Source: Helichrysum umbraculigerum (taxonomy: Eukaryota; Streptophyta; Magnoliopsida; Asterales; Asteraceae). From it: DNA of 64,000 nucleotides. Made by a program: the position numbers and the translations under genes. Positions 9,836-20,386 of this stretch are shown here, piece by piece. The stretch lies in contig CATIUR010000004.1 in assembly GCA_949592205.1 (NCBI GenBank), positions 96,432,337 through 96,496,336 on the forward strand, read 5' to 3'. The stretch's first letter is position 1, and the number at the start of each line of letters is the position of its first letter. The notes under the pieces are model-generated. The model was not told the DNA's origin and searched no databases. It worked only from the letters and a program-made list of their open reading frames with translations.

Positions 9836-10159
9836 ATGTCTAACAGGAGAGCACGAGGAGGTGAAACTTTGGGAAACCCATTGATTAGATCACATAGATA
9901 CCTCACGTTTCATGGGTCATATTCTGAGACTGCTAGGATGCAGTTTAGAGATCGTCTGGCTTCCAATATTGGCCAGTCTATTGAGGTGTTTGATGCTATT
10001 AACTGGAATGTTTTGGAGCATCTGATTGCTAGAGAGGGATTTACTAATGGTGCTGAACCCATTAGGAATTTACTGGCTATTCCATACACATTAGAGGATG
10101 GAAACATTGGATTTGTTTCCTATGCTTGGTCACGGTTATTCAGTATCAGGGAGGATATC
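9836..10159 (+). pseudogene. Element B ORF2, first part (split by element J)
   Basis: The frame starts at ATG 9836, just after an acceptor-like AG, and runs 108 codons to the J insertion point. It begins MSNRRARGGETLGN and is continued at 17803 in the correct frame once J and one copy of ATATC are removed. The product resembles the Athila ORF1 / plant retrotransposon ORF-1 kind of protein as I know it from plants, whose function is not established. It has no catalytic motif. Confidence in the family name is moderate. Confidence 0.6.
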
Positions 10160-12581
10160 TGTAACACCCTCAAATTTCGGGTTGCGGAAGCGATCGGGTC
10201 GGGTGTTACCAAATCAAATATCACAAGCACAAAGGTAAATAATGAACGACTCTAAATGAGACGTTTGAAAATAGTTATACATTTCCAAAATAAAAGTGTA
10301 TACAAGTTGCGAGTTCGCAAAATAATTTCATTACATAATTGTAATACAAAAATTATGCAAGAAATCCAGTTGTTGAAAACATGCGACTCGAGCTAGGATC
10401 CTGACGGGCCGATCCTACTAGCAGTACCTGAAATGCATACTAAAACACGTCAGCGATAAGCTGGTGAGTTCATAGGTTTAGTTGGAAGAATAAATCTTTG
10501 TGAGCATAATTCTATGCTAAGTGTACACTCCGTGTACGATCCCGATTTTCTTGGAATCTCTAAATGAGTGGTGATTCGAGTGTGGTGATTCTTGACTAGT
10601 TTCTTGATCTACACAGTTCCCACAATAATAACAACAGGCAATAATATCACAAAATAGCATTTAGCACGTATCACAATTTAGCAAATAACACATATCACAT
10701 AACACATAGATTGAAAGTATATAACACATAATAATAAACACATAAGTTCTTGAAAATCTTGTTTTCTTGATCTTGATCTTGAAAATCTTGAGTTCTTGAC
10801 CTTGCACATAATTCTTGACCTTGTACATAGTTCTTGATCTTGCACATAAGTTCTTGATCTATCTTGATTTCTAGTTCTTGGATCTAGTTCTTGTTTCTTG
10901 AATCTAATTACTTGTAAGTTCTTGATCTATCTTGATTTCTAGTTCTTGGATCTAGTTCTTGTTCCTTGTATTTCTAGTTCTTGGTTTCTAATTTCTTGTT
11001 ATCTAATTTCTTGAAGATCTTGTTCCTTGTTTCCAGGTTTCTTGATTTTAGTTCTTGTTTCTTGTACTCTAGTTTCTTGGATTCTAGGTTAATGTACTCT
11101 AGCCGTGAGTATTATGTTTTCTAATGTTCCGGTATTTCACAATAATAGCCTACAGCTATTGAGGTTCTTGGAATCTTGGTTAAGTGTCTAGATACTCCAT
11201 CATATCTAGAAAGGGTCCGTGTTCATAAAACCTATCTCTTACGAGTGTTTGCAAAGGCGACTAGTGTCCTAGTCTAGTGAGAGTAGTTGTAAGTCATTTA
11301 CAATGAGTGATTTTCATAAATAGGTTTTTGAACAGTAAATAACGAGTATGCATTTCACCCCAAAACAGTAAAACAGTTTGAAAAGTGGGGGCTATGAAAC
11401 TCACCTGTGAGTTGTCAGCGATCCTACGATACGTGTGTTGTCCGAATGGTAACCTCCTAGTGCCCTAAACACGTGAGGTTATATGAGTAAGATACTAATC
11501 GGTTTAGCTAAACGTGTCATGAAAGTACACTTCTGTTGTTTAGTTTTAGAATTGCGTACAGTCCGTTTGTGATGGTTTGTAATAATAATAATTCTCAATT
11601 AAATCATTATTAAAATCGTTTCGTTGTCTATTTTACAAAAATATAATTTTTGTAAGTAAGTCATCGTTGTAAAAAGTGTAATTGCCGTTACGCGAATATC
11701 AAATCGTTGGACAGAAACTCAGTTCGCAGACCAGGCTCGTTCGGCTCGAAAGCTCGGCTCGGCTCGCAGCTCGACTCGCAGCTCGACTCGCAAGCTCGGC
11801 TTGCGAGTTCAGTTCACAAGGTTCGGTTCGCATCTCGGCTCGGTTCGTTGCTCGGTTCGACTCGTATCTCAGCTCGGTTCGCTGCTCGGTTCGACTCGTA
11901 TCTCGGCTCGGTTTGCTGCTCGGTCCGGTTCGTAGCTCGACTCGGCTCGCTACTCGACTCGGCTCGCTCGACGAACTGCTGCGATTTTCGAAGTGGGTTT
12001 CGAGTTTTAAAACGTTTTTAACCGATTTCTTGGATATATTCTTGTTGTCTGGACTCAATAACATGTTAATAAACATAAATAAAGTGTTTTAAAGGTGTGA
12101 AATCGGGTGTTCTTACCAGATGTCGATTTCGAGCTCAAAAATGGCGGATCGAGATGGTGAAGATGATGGTGATGATGAAGATGATCCGCAGCTGCTGCTG
12201 CTCTCGTTGTTGTTGTTGATGATTCCGAAAATGATGATGGTGGTGGCGGATCCGTGAGGTAGAGAGGGAGAGAGTGAGAGATTGAGTTTGGTGTGTGTGT
12301 GTGTACCAAAATGAAGAAGAAAATGAGATAAAAAGAGGGGAAAAGGGGTGGGTCGGTTCGGGCTCGGTCCGCGGGTCTGGACCGATCCATCCGGGTCTCG
12401 ATTTCTTGTTATTTCGTTTCTCCCAAACTCATGTTATGTTGAATTTTAAAAATAATCACGTACGTTTATATAATTATATATATAAAAGTTTTAAGTATTT
12501 TAGCATTAATACGTAACTAAATACGAGTAAATAAATGTTTAAATTGGGCGCGAATTTTGACCTTTTTGACCGGGTGTTACA
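10160..12581 (-). repeat. Element J LTR, left copy (3' LTR)
   Basis: 2422 bp. It contains a TTCTTG-rich tract at about 10750-11085, a CTCGGCTCG/GGTTCG-rich tract at about 11735-11975 with one more 12-bp CAGCTCGACTCG unit than the right copy, and a (GT) run near 12290. Minus-strand ORFs such as 12055-12390 (His/Ser/Pro-rich) are repeat artefacts. Confidence 0.92.
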
Positions 12582-13740
12582 TTCTCCCCCTGTTAAGAAA
12601 ATTTCGTCCCGAAATTTCGTGTGAAGTCGTGGTCGCGTGGGGTCTGGGGAGAAATGTAAGTGCGAGATGTTTGTCGAGTAAATAGTAGACGTACAATGTC
12701 TGTGTCGAGTTTGAAAGCAGTCAATCCATGACTGTGTCGTGGTTTAACATAGTAGTCAGTCACTGACTATTTCATTCGTTCCAGTTTTAGCTATATCGTG
12801 GTTACAGGGTAACCATTTACGTGGTAGTCCATCCAGGACTAGATAATTGTCACAAAGTGACCGTTTAGAGAGTAGTCCCATCGGGACTGAGTGATTAGTA
12901 AACGTTCAGTTTGTCCAGTCTGCTGAAAGCAAACTCTAAGTTTTATGTGGGCCTAGGTTAACTAGCCCTATGATGCATTCGGCATTAAGTAGATGAAATG
13001 GTATCCAGGAGTAGGAGTACACGCTTAGTGTAAACCAAAATTAAGGGTTATGTTTTCGAGGAAGGATGTACCTACATCATCGTCGGAATTTGTTCGGTTC
13101 ATTCAGAGTTGACCAGCTGAATTTTGCGTTTCCGTTTTGGGCGCGAGATCTTATGAGTAAGACGATTGAGTTGCTTAGGCGTTTCGTTCTAATGATTCTT
13201 GTCGCGATCTGAGTTTTAGATTTCTTGATCTATAGTTTCTTGCCTTATAATTTCTTGACCTACGGTCTCTTGGCCTTGAGTTTTCTTGTTTAGCGGTTCT
13301 TGACCTATGGTTTCTTGAGTTACAGTTTCTTGTCCTATTATTTCTTGGCATAGAATTTCTTGATCTTGGGTTTCTTGACCTACTGTTTCTTGATCTATAA
13401 ATTCTTGATTTAGTGTTCCTTGATTCTATGAATTCTTGGTTAGACTATCCTTGTAATAGCACCCTATCTCCTAATATAAGCGTATAGAAATTTGGGTCTC
13501 ACCTCCGTATGTTGTCTAGTTCCTACCTTATCTTGCTCCCCCCGTTAGGATTGACGTCCTACAGACGACGTGAGGATTCAAAACCCTTAGTTAATATCGG
13601 GAATGTGTGAGGAGTAAGTTTTCATTGTCAATGACTACCAACAGTAGTGCGAATCTTGAAATAAATAAGAGTGAAATGAGTAGGGTCACAGTAAGATATG
13701 TACCCTAATATTATGTAGCGTCTTAACAGACGTGGTTGTT
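12582..13740 (-). other. Element J 3' non-coding internal region
   Basis: It begins at the LTR with the complement of the purine tract AACAGGGGGAGAA (12582-12594), next to the palindrome AATTTCGGGACGAAATT. The rest holds no ORF. About twenty TTCTTG-type units occur at 13200-13450, resembling the tract in the LTR. This is where pol would lie in a full-length relative. Confidence 0.75.
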
Positions 13741-14760
13741 CTAATCTTGACGTTTCGGACAATCCTTCATGAAATGTCCTGAGTTACCGCACACAAAGCA
13801 GACTCTTGGTGCGTTGGAATTGACGGGTGTGGTTGGAAATTTGCATTCCTGAGCCAGGTGTCCCCTAAGATTGCATCTCGCACAAGGTGCGCTACAGGGG
13901 CCTACATGATGATGTTTGCAGTTGGAGCAGTATGGCAGATAGCCTCCATAACCGCTACTACCTTCAGTTCTAGCGACGTAAGCCTTAGGCGCTTCCAGTC
14001 GCTTGGTTGGTGATCGGTACTGGTCGTTGTCATTGGGATTCCCGTCCCAAATGCGTTTGTGGTGATTTCCGGTAGGGGTCACAGGTGTTTCCCTTTGGTC
14101 GATCATGGCCATAAGTTCATGAGCCAGACGGATGGCACTCCGGATAGTGGTAGGTTGGGATGAGGCGACATTCCCTCGGACAGGTTCCGAAAGGCCTCGA
14201 ATGTACTTCTTGATACGTTTGGATTCAGGGTCCACCATGTTTGGGCATAAGAGCGCCAGTTGTTGAAATCGAGTAGTGTAGCCTTGAATGTCGTTTCCCT
14301 GAACAGTTAGGTGCCAGAATTCTTCTTCCAACTTTTGTATCTCCTCCGGGGGACAGTACTCTTCCCTGAGCATGGTTTTCAGATCTTCCCATGGGAGTTG
14401 GTAAGCAGCATCAATTCCCACAGACTGAACGTAAGAGTTCCACCATGTGAGAGCACCTTCTTGAAATGTGCAGGTGGCGAATTTGACCTTGCACTCCTCG
14501 GTGCAATTGCAGATGCGAAGGACTGATTCCATTCTCTCGAACCATCGGACCAAACCGATAGCCCCTTCGGTGCCAGTAAAATCGAGAGGTTTGCAGTTTT
14601 GGAATTCCTTGTAGGTGCATGTTTTGACAGGTGTATTTTCGGGGGTGTCGGTATTCCTCCGAGAGTTTCGTGGTCGTTCCCGAGACAAAGCCTCAGTCAC
14701 TGCTTGAGAGATGATGGACGCCATCTGAGCATCAGTGTAGTTTCTTGACTTTGGCGGCAT
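13741..14760 (-). CDS. Element J Gag, 339 aa, intact
   Basis: Start ATG 14760, stop 13741. The product begins MPPKSRNYTDAQMASI and contains the plant Ty3/Gypsy capsid (retrotransposon gag) region, with GTEGAIGLVRWFERMESV near residue 62 and ALTWWNSYVQSVG near residue 104. Two zinc knuckles follow near the C-terminus: CARCNLRGHLAQEC (CX2CX4HX4C) and CFVCGNSGHFMKDC. Gag forms the particle that packages element RNA. The frame stops seven codons after the last knuckle, at the point where related elements continue into protease, so this is a complete stand-alone gag. It aligns with the gag of Gypsy C/D and of F/I and is distinct from both. Confidence 0.93.
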   Translation of the reverse strand: MPPKSRNYTDAQMASIISQAVTEALSRERPRNSRRNTDTPENTPVKTCTYKEFQNCKPLDFTGTEGAIGLVRWFERMESVLRICNCTEECKVKFATCTFQEGALTWWNSYVQSVGIDAAYQLPWEDLKTMLREEYCPPEEIQKLEEEFWHLTVQGNDIQGYTTRFQQLALLCPNMVDPESKRIKKYIRGLSEPVRGNVASSQPTTIRSAIRLAHELMAMIDQRETPVTPTGNHHKRIWDGNPNDNDQYRSPTKRLEAPKAYVARTEGSSGYGGYLPYCSNCKHHHVGPCSAPCARCNLRGHLAQECKFPTTPVNSNAPRVCFVCGNSGHFMKDCPKRQD

Positions 14761-15387
14761 GGTTCTTTAAGAAAGAGAAACGAAGATACATGAGATTTGA
14801 TTTTGTAATTGTGGAGGTTAACGCCGACATAGTATTGAGAAAAGTGTAGGAAAAGAGTTGATATACCACATGAATGTGCACAGAGTCAGATAATATACGA
14901 AGATGTGTCATTGATTTTTGAACGTATTACAAGTTTTCAAAAAGTTGTGCCGGATAATTTTTGTCACAAGAGGGGAGAAATACTCCATGTTTTAGCAAGA
15001 TCTGGTAGCGTTCGCACGATGTAATAGGTGAAATAGGTGACGTGTCGTTTCTAAATGTCGTGTTTTAGGTGACGTGAACGTCAGCGAGTATGGCCTATGT
15101 ATATATAACCCAATATATAATATCCTAATAAGTATAGCATACGCTAAGTCGGTCCAACTCTAGCGAAATCAGAGTCATCTATTGTATTCCCGCTCAGTAT
15201 AACTCCTTTCGGATTTCACATCATCCGTATTTAATTATACATAGTTAGCTACGCTATGTTAAATTAAACCCGTAGGACGTGATTTCTGAACCAAGTCATA
15301 CCTAGTAGGAAATACTGCCTAACGGTCATAGTCTAGGCCCACTAAATGCAACCTAGTTCACTGTAACCTTAGGCTCTGATACCAATC
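14761..15387 (-). other. Element J leader and primer-binding site
   Basis: The PBS complement GGCTCTGATACCAA lies at the right end, giving TTGGTATCAGAGCC on the minus strand, complementary to initiator tRNA-Met. The leader between PBS and gag is non-coding. Unlike the related C and F families, I see no coiled-coil ORF before gag here. Confidence 0.8.
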
Positions 15388-17797
15388 TGTAACACCCTCA
15401 AATTTCGGGTTGCGGAAGCGGTCGGGTCGGGTGTTACCAAATCAAATATCACAAGCACAAAGGTAAATAATGAACGACTCTAAATGAGACGTTTGAAAAT
15501 AGTTATACATTTCCAAAATAAAAGTGTATACAAGTTGCGAGTTCGCAAAATAATTTCATTACATAATTGTAATACAAAAATTATGCAAGAAATCCAGTTG
15601 TTGAAAACATGCGACTCGAGCTAGGATCCTGACGGGCCGATCCTACTAGCAGTACCTGAAATGCATACTAAAACACGTCAGCGATAAGCTGGTGAGTTCA
15701 TAGGTTTAGTTGGAAGAATAAATCTTTGTGAGCATAATTCTATGCTAAGTGTACACTCCGTGTACGATCCCGATTTTCTTGGAATCTCTAAATGAGTGGT
15801 GATTCGAGTGTGGTGATTCTTGACTAGTTTCTTGATCTACACAGTTCCCACAATAATAACAACAGGCAATAATATCACAAAATAGCATTTAGCACGTATC
15901 ACAATTTAGCAAATAACACATATCACATAACACATAGATTGAAAGTATATAACACGTAATAATAAACACATAAGTTCTTGAAAATCTTGTTTTCTTGATC
16001 TTGATCTTGAAAATCTTGAGTTCTTGACCTTGCACATAATTCTTGACCTTGTACATAGTTCTTGATCTTGCACATAAGTTCTTGATCTATCTTGATTTCT
16101 AGTTCTTGGATCTAGTTCTTGTTTCTTGAATCTAATTACTTGTAAGTTCTTGATCTATCTTGATTTCTAGTTCTTGGATCTAGTTCTTGTTCCTTGTATT
16201 TCTAGTTCTTGGTTTCTAATTTCTTGTTATCTAATTTCTTGAAGATCTTGTTCCTTGTTTCCAGGTTTCTTGATTTTAGTTCTTGTTTCTTGTACTCTAG
16301 TTTCTTGGATTCTAGGTTAATGTACTCTAGCCGTGAGTATTATGTTTTCTAATGTTCCGGTATTTCACAATAATAGCCTACAGCTATTGAGGTTCTTGGA
16401 ATCTTGGTTAAGTGTCTAGATACTCCATCATATCTAGAAAGGGTCCGTGTTCATAAAACCTATCTCTTACGAGTGTTTGCAAAGGCGACTAGTGTCCTAG
16501 TCTAGTGAGAGTAGTTGTAAGTCATTTACAATGAGTGATTTTCATAAATAGGTTTTTGAACAGTAAATAACGAGTATGCATTTCACCCCAAAACAGTAAA
16601 ACAGTTTGAAAAGTGGGGGCTATGAAACTCACCTGTGAGTTGTCAGCGATCCTACGATACGTGTGTTGTCCGAATGGTAACCTCCTAGTGCCCTAAACAC
16701 GTGAGGTTATATGAGTAAGATACTAATCGGTTTAGCTAAACGTGTCATGAAAGTACACTTCTGTTGTTTAGTTTTAGAATTGCGTACAGTCCGTTTGTGA
16801 TGGTTTGTAATAATAATAATTCTCAATTAAATCATTATTAAAATCGTTTCGTTGTTTATTTTACAAAAATATAATTTTTGTAAGTAAGTCATCGTTGTAA
16901 AAAGTGTAATTGCCGTTACGCGAATATCAAATCGTTGGACAGAAACTCAGTTCGCAGACCAGGCTCGTTCGGCTCGAAAGCTCGGCTCGGCTCGCAGCTC
17001 GACTCGCAAGCTCGGCTCGCGAGTTCAGTTCACAAGGTTCGGTTCGCATCTCGGCTCGGTTCGTTGCTCGGTTCGACTCGTATCTCAGCTCGGTTCGCTG
17101 CTCGGTTCGACTCGTATCTCGGCTCGGTTTGCTGCTCGGTCCGGTTCGTAGCTCGACTCGGCTCGCTACTCGACTCGGCTCGCTCGACGAACTGCTGCGA
17201 TTTTTGAAGTGGGTTTCGAGTTTTAAAACGTTTTTAACCGATTTCTTGGATATATTCTTGTTGTGTGGACTCAATAACATGTTAATAAACATAAATCAAG
17301 TGTTTTAAAGGTGTGAAATCGGGTGTTCTTACCAGATGTCGATTTCGAGCTCAAAAATGGCGGATCGAGATGGTGAAGATGATGGTGATGATGAAGATGA
17401 TCCGCAGCTGCTGCTGCTCTCGTTGTTGTTGTTGATGATTCCGAAAATGATGATGGTGGTGGCGGATCCGTGAGGTAGAGAGGGAGAGAGTGAGAGATTG
17501 AGTTTGGTGTGTGTGTGTGTACCAAAATGAAGAAGAAAATGAGATAAAAAGAGGGGAAAAGGGGTGGGTCGGTTCGGGCTCGGTCCGCGGGTCTGGACCG
17601 ATCCATCCGGGTCTCGATTTCGTGTTATTTCGTTTCTCCCAAACTCATGTTATGTTGAATTTTAAAAATAATCACGTACGTTTATATAATTATATATATA
17701 AAAGTTTTAAGTATTTTAGCATTAATACGTAACTAAATACGAGTAAATAAATGTTTAAATTGGGCGCGAATTTTGACCTTTTTGATCGGGTGTTACA
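15388..17797 (-). repeat. Element J LTR, right copy (5' LTR)
   Basis: 2410 bp, almost identical to 10160-12581 and one 12-bp unit shorter. It ends GGGTGTTACA before target duplication ATATC. Confidence 0.92.
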
Positions 17798-17802
17798 ATA
17801 TC

Positions 17803-18888
17803 TACAGAGAGTTAGTTGTAGAGTTTTACAGTACTTTTAGGTTTGATGCCAGGTCGACCCAATGGACTGAGTATTCCATTTTCTTCCAGCTAGGGGGACA
17901 GCCCAGACAGATGACTTTGGTTCAGTTTGCTTTGGGTTTGGGGCTTTATGAGCCCAATGAGCTGGATAATCCTCACTTTCTAGACCACATTTCTGCAGGT
18001 GCTGTGAAGAAGCTCACTGATTTGGAGATTGAGCAGGAGTGGCAGTTTATTGCCCAGGGTGCTTATGGTAGTTCGACACCTTCTTACACGCGTATTCGAG
18101 ATCCTCGTCATCGACTCATTCATAGATTGTTGACTTACACCATTGTGGGTCGCAAGGAGGGGCCTGAGAAAGTTTCGAGGCCTGACTTGTTTTATTTGAG
18201 TTCGATTATCAGGAAGAGGTTAGTGAATGTACCTTGGAGGTTGGCTAAGTGGATGTCGAAGAGAGCTACTGGTACTAGAGATGGTAGTAGTTTGTGTGGA
18301 GGTCACTTAGTTACTTGATTGGCGAGATACTTTGGTTTGGCTACTCAGGATGAGATGGGCTCATGTACGATTATTCAGCCTAGTATGGGTTGGCTGACTG
18401 CACGCCGGTTGGAGGCGTTTGCTCTCATTGAGCCATGCACCACGTATGGTGGTCCTGCAGATATGTATTACTGGGTTCCGATTACTCCGGTGGGACAGAC
18501 TTTGCAGTCGAGGCAGGCTAGAGCCAGAGGAGACACGAGTGGCAGTGATAGAGGTCGAGGTACGACACGAGGCCGTAACAGAGGTTATGCTACGGAGTTT
18601 GATCAGTTGTCTCAGTAGATGCATCAGATGCAGTTACAGCAGACTCAGAGGTTTGATCAGATAGATCTGATGCAGAGACAGCATTTCCATCAGACCAGTG
18701 CACACTTGGACTACCGGGATGGCTTGTTTGAGCAGCTGTTTGGTCAGTTTCCTTCTGGACCTACATATCAGTCATTCCAGTACCAGATGCCACCAGAGTT
18801 CATGCCACGACCACTACCACCATCGCAGTCAGAGTATGGAGCGCCTTCTCACCAGTACCGGTACCGCCAGGATGATGACAGTGACTAG
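17803..18888 (+). pseudogene. Element B ORF2, second part, with two in-frame stops
   Basis: This continues the frame broken by J. Residues near the join read YRELVVEFYSTFRF, followed by a FFQLGGQPRQMTLVQFALGLGLY segment. TGA at 18316-18318 and TAG at 18616-18618 interrupt the frame, and the final stop is TAG at 18886. After the first stop the sequence keeps protein character: an Arg/Gly-rich stretch, then a Gln-rich stretch with HQMQLQQTQRFDQ, and an acidic end. Both stops can arise from CGA or CAG by one C-to-T change. The resemblance is to Athila ORF1-type proteins of unknown role. The whole ORF without J would be about 470 codons. Confidence 0.62.
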
Positions 18889-19722
18889 GATGATGTTCAT
18901 CCTATTTGGTTTATGATTCCAGACACTATTATTATTATTGTTTTATTATCATTATTATGACTGTTTTTATTTGTAGGTTTGATTAATTATGTTGGATTGG
19001 TAGTTTTAGGTTTGGTTGTTTTTAATTAGGATGTTTTTATTTGGTATTGTTTAATTATGTTTGTTGATTGTTCCCTCAGAATTGTGTTGTGAGTACGTGT
19101 CATGCTGGCAGTAAGTTCAGCGCAACGAATAATTGAATCGCGAGGATGTGGGAAATTCGTATCATCCTTGTCATTAAACTGCACACTATTCCAGGGGAGT
19201 TTTTCTGTTCTAAGTTCTTTTCTCTTTTTCCCGTTTTTAAGCATGTCATTATTTGTACAATGAGGGCATTGTACATCTTTAAGTGGGGGATGGGAGAGAA
19301 AAGAAGTGAAATTTCCACATAATTGTTCTGTTAATAAGTAGATGATTTTGTAATTTGGTTAATAGTTATCTTATTAAGGTAACTAACTAGGAGGTTATGA
19401 GTTACCCATTTTTCAACCAAATTTTTGCATTTAAATTTCTTGTTTTCTAGAGATAATTATTTTGTAACTTTGTAGGTTGAATTTAAAAATTTTCTACACT
19501 TTTAATTAAATACTAAAGCTATTAAAGATGTTATTTAGCTTCATTATATGATGTATTGATAGGCGATTTATATGAGAATGTTTGAGCTGGTAAGAAATGA
19601 TAATTAAGGAGTAAATGTTACTTTTAGATGAACTTTAGCTATGTATGATGTATGTCTTAATTTTCGTATTAGTAATGTGTGATATGCCATATTTTTGGGA
19701 ATTTAATTAATAATCATTTGGG

Positions 19723-19785
19723 GATATACTGGGTGTTGTTTCCTTTGTTGTACGAAAGTACAGACCTGGTCTCCACCAGTATATC
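19723..19785 (+). other. Candidate structured RNA stem-loop, B unit a
   Basis: The outer stem GATATACTGG (19723-19732) pairs perfectly with CCAGTATATC (19776-19785). The apical hairpin is TGTAC-GAAA-GTACA (19749-19762), followed by GACCTGGTCTC as in the Copia units. The outer stem bases differ from those of the Copia copies but pairing is kept. Confidence 0.65.
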
Positions 19786-19833
19786 TAATGAAAAAGAGCA
19801 AAAGAGTTTAATAACTCATAATTTTAAAATGTG

Positions 19834-19889
19834 GTCAAATTAAGTCGCTTTGTTGTACTGAGGTACAGACCTATCACCAATGGTTTGAC
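19834..19889 (+). other. Candidate structured RNA stem-loop, B unit b
   Basis: The outer stem GTCAAA (19834-19839) pairs with TTTGAC (19884-19889). The apical hairpin is TGTAC-TGAG-GTACA (19854-19867), followed by GACCTATCACC. Confidence 0.6.
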
Positions 19890-19911
19890 TAAAAACATTA
19901 TTGCTAAACCA

Positions 19912-19971
19912 AAATCAAGTTATGTTGCTTTGTTGTGTTGAGGCACAGACCTGTCACCTCTGTCTTGATTT
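19912..19971 (+). other. Candidate structured RNA stem-loop, B unit c
   Basis: The outer stem AAATCAAG (19912-19919) pairs with CTTGATTT (19964-19971). The apical hairpin is TGTGT-TGAG-GCACA (19934-19947). Relative to unit b, an A-T pair is replaced by G-C and a C-G pair by a T-G wobble, so pairing is kept while sequence changes. Flanks TTATGTTGCT and GACCTGTCACC are as in 1016-1075. Confidence 0.65.
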
Positions 19972-20386
19972 GAAAAATGATTGTTTTGATTAAATTTCAA
20001 AGATACGTAATATTGGCATATTATGGGTATGAAGGTATATAGTTTTGGGGAATCTAAAGGAATATTTACACGAATAATAATAAGTTGAGCTCGAGTATTC
20101 AATTATAGATTGTTTAAGTGGATAACAATATCAGTAATCATTGTGAACTATTTGATGTCTAAGAAGAATAACTCTATGTGTAGATCAGTTTTTGTAAATC
20201 TAATAGTTTCTTAATAATTGTTTTTAAAATTATCAGATTTTTAAATTTAAACATTTGAGTTGAAGATGGGTGATGTTGTGTAATTCCTATTTCAGTTATT
20301 TAGATTAATATAGATGACTGTTTTCCTAAGAATTTGATTTTTGAGTCGATAGTCTACTTGAGGACAAGTAGGATTCAAGTGGGGGA

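Larger units (their letters stand above)
10160..17797 (-). mobile_element. Element J: gag-only Ty3/Gypsy element (TR-GAG type), complete
   Basis: Two LTRs (10160-12581 and 15388-17797) begin TGTAACACCC and end GGGTGTTACA. They flank a 2806-bp internal region with the PBS at its right end, so the element reads on the minus strand. The target duplication ATATC is perfect (10155-10159 and 17798-17802). The only coding gene is a 339-aa gag. Protease, RT, RNase H and integrase are absent. I count roughly ten single-base differences and one 12-bp indel between the LTRs, meaning a recent insertion. Elements with only gag between LTRs are known as TR-GAGs and depend on partners for reverse transcription. 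Confidence 0.92.
18889..20386 (+). other. Element B 3' non-coding region with stem-loop module
   Basis: No ORF is credible. From about 19440 the sequence is recognisably similar, in order, to the pol-ORF3 spacers of Copia-1 and Copia-2. Shared landmarks are GATGTATTG(A/G)TAGGC, TATGTCTTAATT, the stem-loop units, and TGTTTA(A/G)GTGGA. The region ends in the purine tract CAAGTGGGGGA (20376-20386) before the LTR. Confidence 0.7.

Noticed and set aside
11682..12092. Ser/Arg/Leu-rich ORFs on both strands
   Set aside because: They arise from the CTCGGCTCG repeat. Frames are open on both strands because of the repeat.
12055..12390. ORF in the J LTR (also 17271-17606)
   Set aside because: A His/Ser/Pro-rich translation of simple repeats, present in both LTRs, with no domain. 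Not supported as a gene.
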